Below, in pieces: positions 5,430 through 7,918 of a stretch of DNA of 7,918 nt; positions within the stretch are counted from its first letter, which is position 1, and each line of letters opens with the position of its first letter. The notes beneath the pieces were generated by a model. The model made no database searches, was not told where the DNA came from, and saw only the letters and a program-made list of their open reading frames with translations. Source of the stretch: Ignavibacteria bacterium UBA4661 (GTDB lineage Bacteria > Bacteroidota > Ignavibacteria > Kapaibacteriales > UBA4661); the NCBI GenBank assembly GCA_002405405.1, contig DHLT01000032.1, forward strand, positions 13,128 through 21,045, read 5' to 3'. Made by a program: the position numbers and the translations under genes.

Positions 5430-6350
5430 TTAGAGAATGTCTCCAAGGGTGGTTTTTTTTGTTATGCTGTTTGACTTTGCTTTTAGCATAATGTCTTGGT
5501 AATTCGCCGGATCGGCAAGAATAAGTTCAACATCATTATCGCTAAGATAGGGATAAGAATTTTGGATTACCTCAGTCAGCGCTTCTTCAAGTGCTTTTTC
5601 CTCATTGCGTACAGCACGAAATGCTGTCTTACCCGAAATTTCATCTTCCCACATCCAACCTTCACTATCATCGTCAAACCATGTTGCTACACCGATATCG
5701 GTAGCAATTCTACGAAGTAATGTACGCCGTGACAGTGGCTTTGCAACCTTAGGAAGAGAATGTTCGGGCGGGGATACGGGTGTAGGAGGATGTAAAAACT
5801 GTTCGCGAAGCTCGTCCGGTAATTCGCTTGCCAAGTTTTGTAACTCTTGCAATACGTCGTCCGGCAATTCGTGTCCATCAATCTCTTGCAATGTTTGTGC
5901 ATCAAGTTCATCAATTGGCAATTCAATACTCGGCAGGTCATCTGCGGTAACATCTGCACTATCGATTGATGCAGAAGCCAAAGGGTTTGAAGCCAGAGGG
6001 TTTATGGCATCGTCAATACTTTTGTCATTAGGTTCTTGTGATGAATATACTTCAGATGAGGGTCGCTGAATGCGTTTACGTTCTTTCATAGTCTGTTGAG
6101 CAAGATGTTGTTGGTCGAGAGATGCTTGAAGCTGTTGAGAAGATTCTTTTTGTGAGAGTTCGTGCGTATTTCCAAAGAGAGAAAGTTGGAGGGTGTGGGA
6201 ATTTTTGTGCTCTGTAACCGATTGCTGTATTACTGTCGTAGAGTGCTCTTCTATTGCGTCAAACATTGGAAGCTGATTTTCCAAAACATCATTATCCTGG
6301 TGTAATGTATGAGTTGATTGTAAAGAAAAAGAAGAAGCCATAGCAGACAT
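5430..6350 (-). CDS. Disordered acidic protein with two sliding-clamp-binding-like motifs, unknown
   Basis: This encodes 306 residues from the ATG at 6348-6350. An in-frame GTG three codons earlier (6357-6359) and an ATG three codons later are alternatives. I do not recognise the family. The first ~135 residues are rich in Gln, Ser and His and look disordered. They contain QLPMF (26-30) and QLSLF (55-59); the latter is identical to the consensus bacterial beta-clamp binding pentapeptide. NPLASNPLAS at 117-126 comes from a 15-bp tandem repeat in the DNA. Residues about 138-182 are very acidic with recurring ELP-centred segments. Residues about 207-306 look folded: RRTLLRRIATDIGV, then WFDDDSEGWMWEDE, then an Ala/Glu helix and a SDNDVELILADPANYQDIM helix. 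There is no signal peptide or membrane segment, so it is cytosolic. A role in DNA replication or repair is a guess from the motifs only. Confidence 0.75.
   Translation of the reverse strand: MSAMASSFSLQSTHTLHQDNDVLENQLPMFDAIEEHSTTVIQQSVTEHKNSHTLQLSLFGNTHELSQKESSQQLQASLDQQHLAQQTMKERKRIQRPSSEVYSSQEPNDKSIDDAINPLASNPLASASIDSADVTADDLPSIELPIDELDAQTLQEIDGHELPDDVLQELQNLASELPDELREQFLHPPTPVSPPEHSLPKVAKPLSRRTLLRRIATDIGVATWFDDDSEGWMWEDEISGKTAFRAVRNEEKALEEALTEVIQNSYPYLSDNDVELILADPANYQDIMLKAKSNSITKKTTLGDIL
5974..6003 (-). repeat. 15-bp tandem duplication inside the clamp-motif gene
   Basis: Two adjacent 15-bp units (5974-5988 and 5989-6003) differ at one base and encode the doubled NPLAS pentapeptide. The unit length is a multiple of three, so the reading frame is kept. 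It lies in a segment predicted to be disordered, where such duplications are tolerated. Confidence 0.8.
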
Positions 6351-6537
6351 GTGCGACACGGGTATGAGTCAAAGAGATAAAGACAACGAACAAGTAGAGA
6401 AGAAATTAAGACACAATTTGACTGCACATTGAAAATTGGTGCATTGTAAGACAAAAATTACGAGATAGCAATATACTCAATACTCAAAAACGAGGAATAT
6501 GTTGAGAAATGAAAAGTCATTGAAAAATGAGAAATCG
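6351..6537. other. Intergenic region upstream of the clamp-motif gene
   Basis: About 190 bp of AT-rich sequence lies between the S46 terminator and the start of the 306-residue protein gene. It must hold that gene's promoter because the terminator blocks read-through. I found no exact TAnnTTTG on the minus strand and no convincing RNA gene or operator. Short open frames here look like chance. Confidence 0.5.
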
Positions 6538-6567
6538 GAAAAAGAAAAAGGCGGATATTTATCCGCC
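6538..6567 (-). terminator. Rho-independent terminator of the S46 peptidase gene
   Basis: The arms 6550-6556 and 6561-6567 (GGCGGAT / ATCCGCC) form a perfect 7-bp GC-rich stem with a 4-nt loop. On the minus strand it is followed by a T-rich tract (6539-6549, TTTTTCTTTTT). It begins 33 bp after the S46 stop codon, exactly where a terminator is expected, and separates that gene from the next transcription unit. Confidence 0.88.
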
Positions 6568-6600
6568 TGATAATGAAGTCTGTGTGAATACGTCATCAAC

Positions 6601-7918
6601 TTATTTTTTTCCTTCAATCTCATTAGCGATTGCATCGGCTGAATATATAGTGCGGAGTGCTTCGATGATGAATCCCGGATGAACAGACACAGTGCGATTT
6701 GCAGTGCCTTCATACACGAAGCGACCTGCAAGCGATTCAATATTGCCATCGAAGACCAAGCCGACTAACTCCATATTTTTGTTGATGACGGGAGACCCTG
6801 AGTTGCCACCCGTAATATCGTTGGTACTGACAAAGTTGACCGGTGTTGAAAGATTTACTTTCGACTTGCCTGCTTTCCAACGTTCAGGAAGATTAAAGTC
6901 ATGGGTAAAATCAAATGCTTCAGCGCGATCGTATAGCCCATAGAGTGTTGTTTTATGCGGAGCGATTGTACCATTCATCGGGTAACCTTGTACCGTGCCA
7001 TAGGACAATCGCAGAGTAAATGTAGCATCGGGATAAGAGTTTTTACCGTAGACGGCGAAGCGTGCTTTTGCAATTTTTGATAATGCTGCTATACGAGGTG
7101 CATTAACTTCACGGGCGCGTTTTGCATTCAACTGACCGAGCGATGGTGAAATACGAGTGAGAAAAGCAAACATTGGGTCGGTTGAGGTCAAAATTGCTGA
7201 TGAACCTTTCTCGATCAATTCTTTGCGAAATTCCAGGTCATGCAGGCGTGAGGTTCCTGCAGTTTCTTTGGCAACTTCGCTTGGGGTTTTACCATTCAGA
7301 GCCACTTTTACAAAGGGATGTTCCGTGCCAAGTTCTGCTTGTGCAAATGTCAAAAACTCAGCCATGAAAAATTCCTCGTGGTCTTGATAAATCGGTGCCG
7401 GCGAGAGAATAGAAAACTTTAATTGCTCAAGCGAAGCGGTATTGCGTTGCGCTTCGGGTTTGCTGAGTTCTGAACCATAGCTTGCAATCATGCGAGCCAT
7501 TTGTAGTACTTGAATAGGAGCATTGATGAGCGTTTCTTTAAGAATGCTTTTTTCTACTTCATTAGTTTTCTCAATAGTGCTCCACGCATCACCAAACTGT
7601 TGTTGCCATTCTGCATTAACAAGTTTGCTCCGAAGATCATCTTCGTTTTGTTTGACTTTGTCCGCAATTGCTTTGGTTTTCAGAGCAGTGAATTCCCCTT
7701 CGCTTGCTTTTTTAGAATTTTCAAAGCCAAAGATACGATCATTAACTCGGCGGAGATTCTCGGCACTTTTTGCTCCGTATTTACGCTCAATATCAATCAT
7801 GGTTTGAAGGAATTTCAGTCGCCATGGATAAGAGAAATCGCGATTGAATTCAAATTGCGAATAAGTGTTCAGGCGATTAGTCGAACCCGGATGCCCTGCA
7901 ACGATAACAAGTTCATTG
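6601..7918 (-). CDS. S46 family dipeptidyl-peptidase, DPP7-like (C-terminal part; start off window)
   Basis: The frame stays open from the window edge (7918) to the stop at 6601-6603, giving 438 complete codons of a family usually near 700 residues. The visible part begins NELVIVAGHPGSTNR, a conserved S46 block, so the internal ATG at 7798-7800 is not the start. The N-terminal signal peptide, catalytic His and probably Asp lie outside the window. A helical domain follows (about 7000-7800), then the second half of the chymotrypsin-like fold with the catalytic serine in TGGNSGSPV (Ser codon at 6799-6801). Eighteen residues after this Ser is the Gly of FDGN. In DPP11 the matching residue is Arg673, which selects Asp/Glu, so Gly suggests DPP7-like preference for hydrophobic P1 residues. 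These are extracytoplasmic enzymes releasing dipeptides from oligopeptides. The gene ends in its own terminator. Confidence 0.95.
   Translation of the reverse strand, partial: NELVIVAGHPGSTNRLNTYSQFEFNRDFSYPWRLKFLQTMIDIERKYGAKSAENLRRVNDRIFGFENSKKASEGEFTALKTKAIADKVKQNEDDLRSKLVNAEWQQQFGDAWSTIEKTNEVEKSILKETLINAPIQVLQMARMIASYGSELSKPEAQRNTASLEQLKFSILSPAPIYQDHEEFFMAEFLTFAQAELGTEHPFVKVALNGKTPSEVAKETAGTSRLHDLEFRKELIEKGSSAILTSTDPMFAFLTRISPSLGQLNAKRAREVNAPRIAALSKIAKARFAVYGKNSYPDATFTLRLSYGTVQGYPMNGTIAPHKTTLYGLYDRAEAFDFTHDFNLPERWKAGKSKVNLSTPVNFVSTNDITGGNSGSPVINKNMELVGLVFDGNIESLAGRFVYEGTANRTVSVHPGFIIEALRTIYSADAIANEIEGKK

Noticed and set aside
5605..6069. A 154-codon plus-strand open frame rich in Ser, Cys and Gly
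   Set aside because: It is antisense to the acidic clamp-motif gene, and its composition is what the complement of Asp/Glu/Leu-rich codons gives.
6477..6749. A 90-codon minus-strand open frame overlapping the S46 gene end
   Set aside because: It runs through the terminator and the S46 C-terminus in another frame and has a low-complexity Phe/Ser-rich tail.

Overview
The window reads as a chromosomal stretch from a bacterium of the Bacteroidota/Chlorobiota/Ignavibacteriota/Kapabacteria group. Three things point there: an S46 dipeptidyl-peptidase and a CX4CH cytochrome lipoprotein of types common in that group, the absence of clear AGGAGG ribosome-binding sites before the start codons, and an interspersed repeat bounded by GTCATTGCGAGC. 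The placement is inferred from gene style, not from a marker gene. All nine genes lie on the minus strand, so transcription runs from high to low coordinates. No RNA gene, CRISPR array, transposase or phage gene was seen.

In the direction of transcription: (1) the C-terminal 438 codons of an S46 peptidase (6601-7918, start off the window), closed by a strong intrinsic terminator (6538-6567). (2) A gap of about 190 bp, then an unrecognised 306-residue, largely disordered acidic protein (5430-6350) with two motifs resembling DNA sliding-clamp binding peptides. (3) A tightly packed run of five genes (1850-5366): exported M20 amidohydrolase, lipoprotein with a CX4CH haem-binding motif, NAD(P)H-quinone reductase-like flavoprotein, WaaE-like GT2 glycosyltransferase, and an alkyltransferase-like (ATL) protein. 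Gaps in this run are 9, 25 and 8 bp, and the last pair overlaps by 71 bp, so it is very probably one operon. (4) A small exported beta-barrel-like protein (1305-1721) with a perfect 14-bp palindrome just upstream. (5) A TM2-domain protein fused to a probable winged helix, followed by a small His-rich four-helix membrane protein (184-1168). (6) A 152-bp nested inverted-repeat element at the left edge (1-152).

Functionally the genes are mixed. The S46 peptidase and the M20 amidohydrolase fit extracytoplasmic peptide or acyl-amino-acid breakdown. The glycosyltransferase fits LPS or surface glycan synthesis, and the ATL protein fits sensing of alkylated DNA for repair. The operon looks like ordinary packing of unrelated functions rather than a dedicated system. 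The least understood products are the clamp-motif protein, the CX4CH lipoprotein and the TM2/winged-helix plus His-rich membrane pair.
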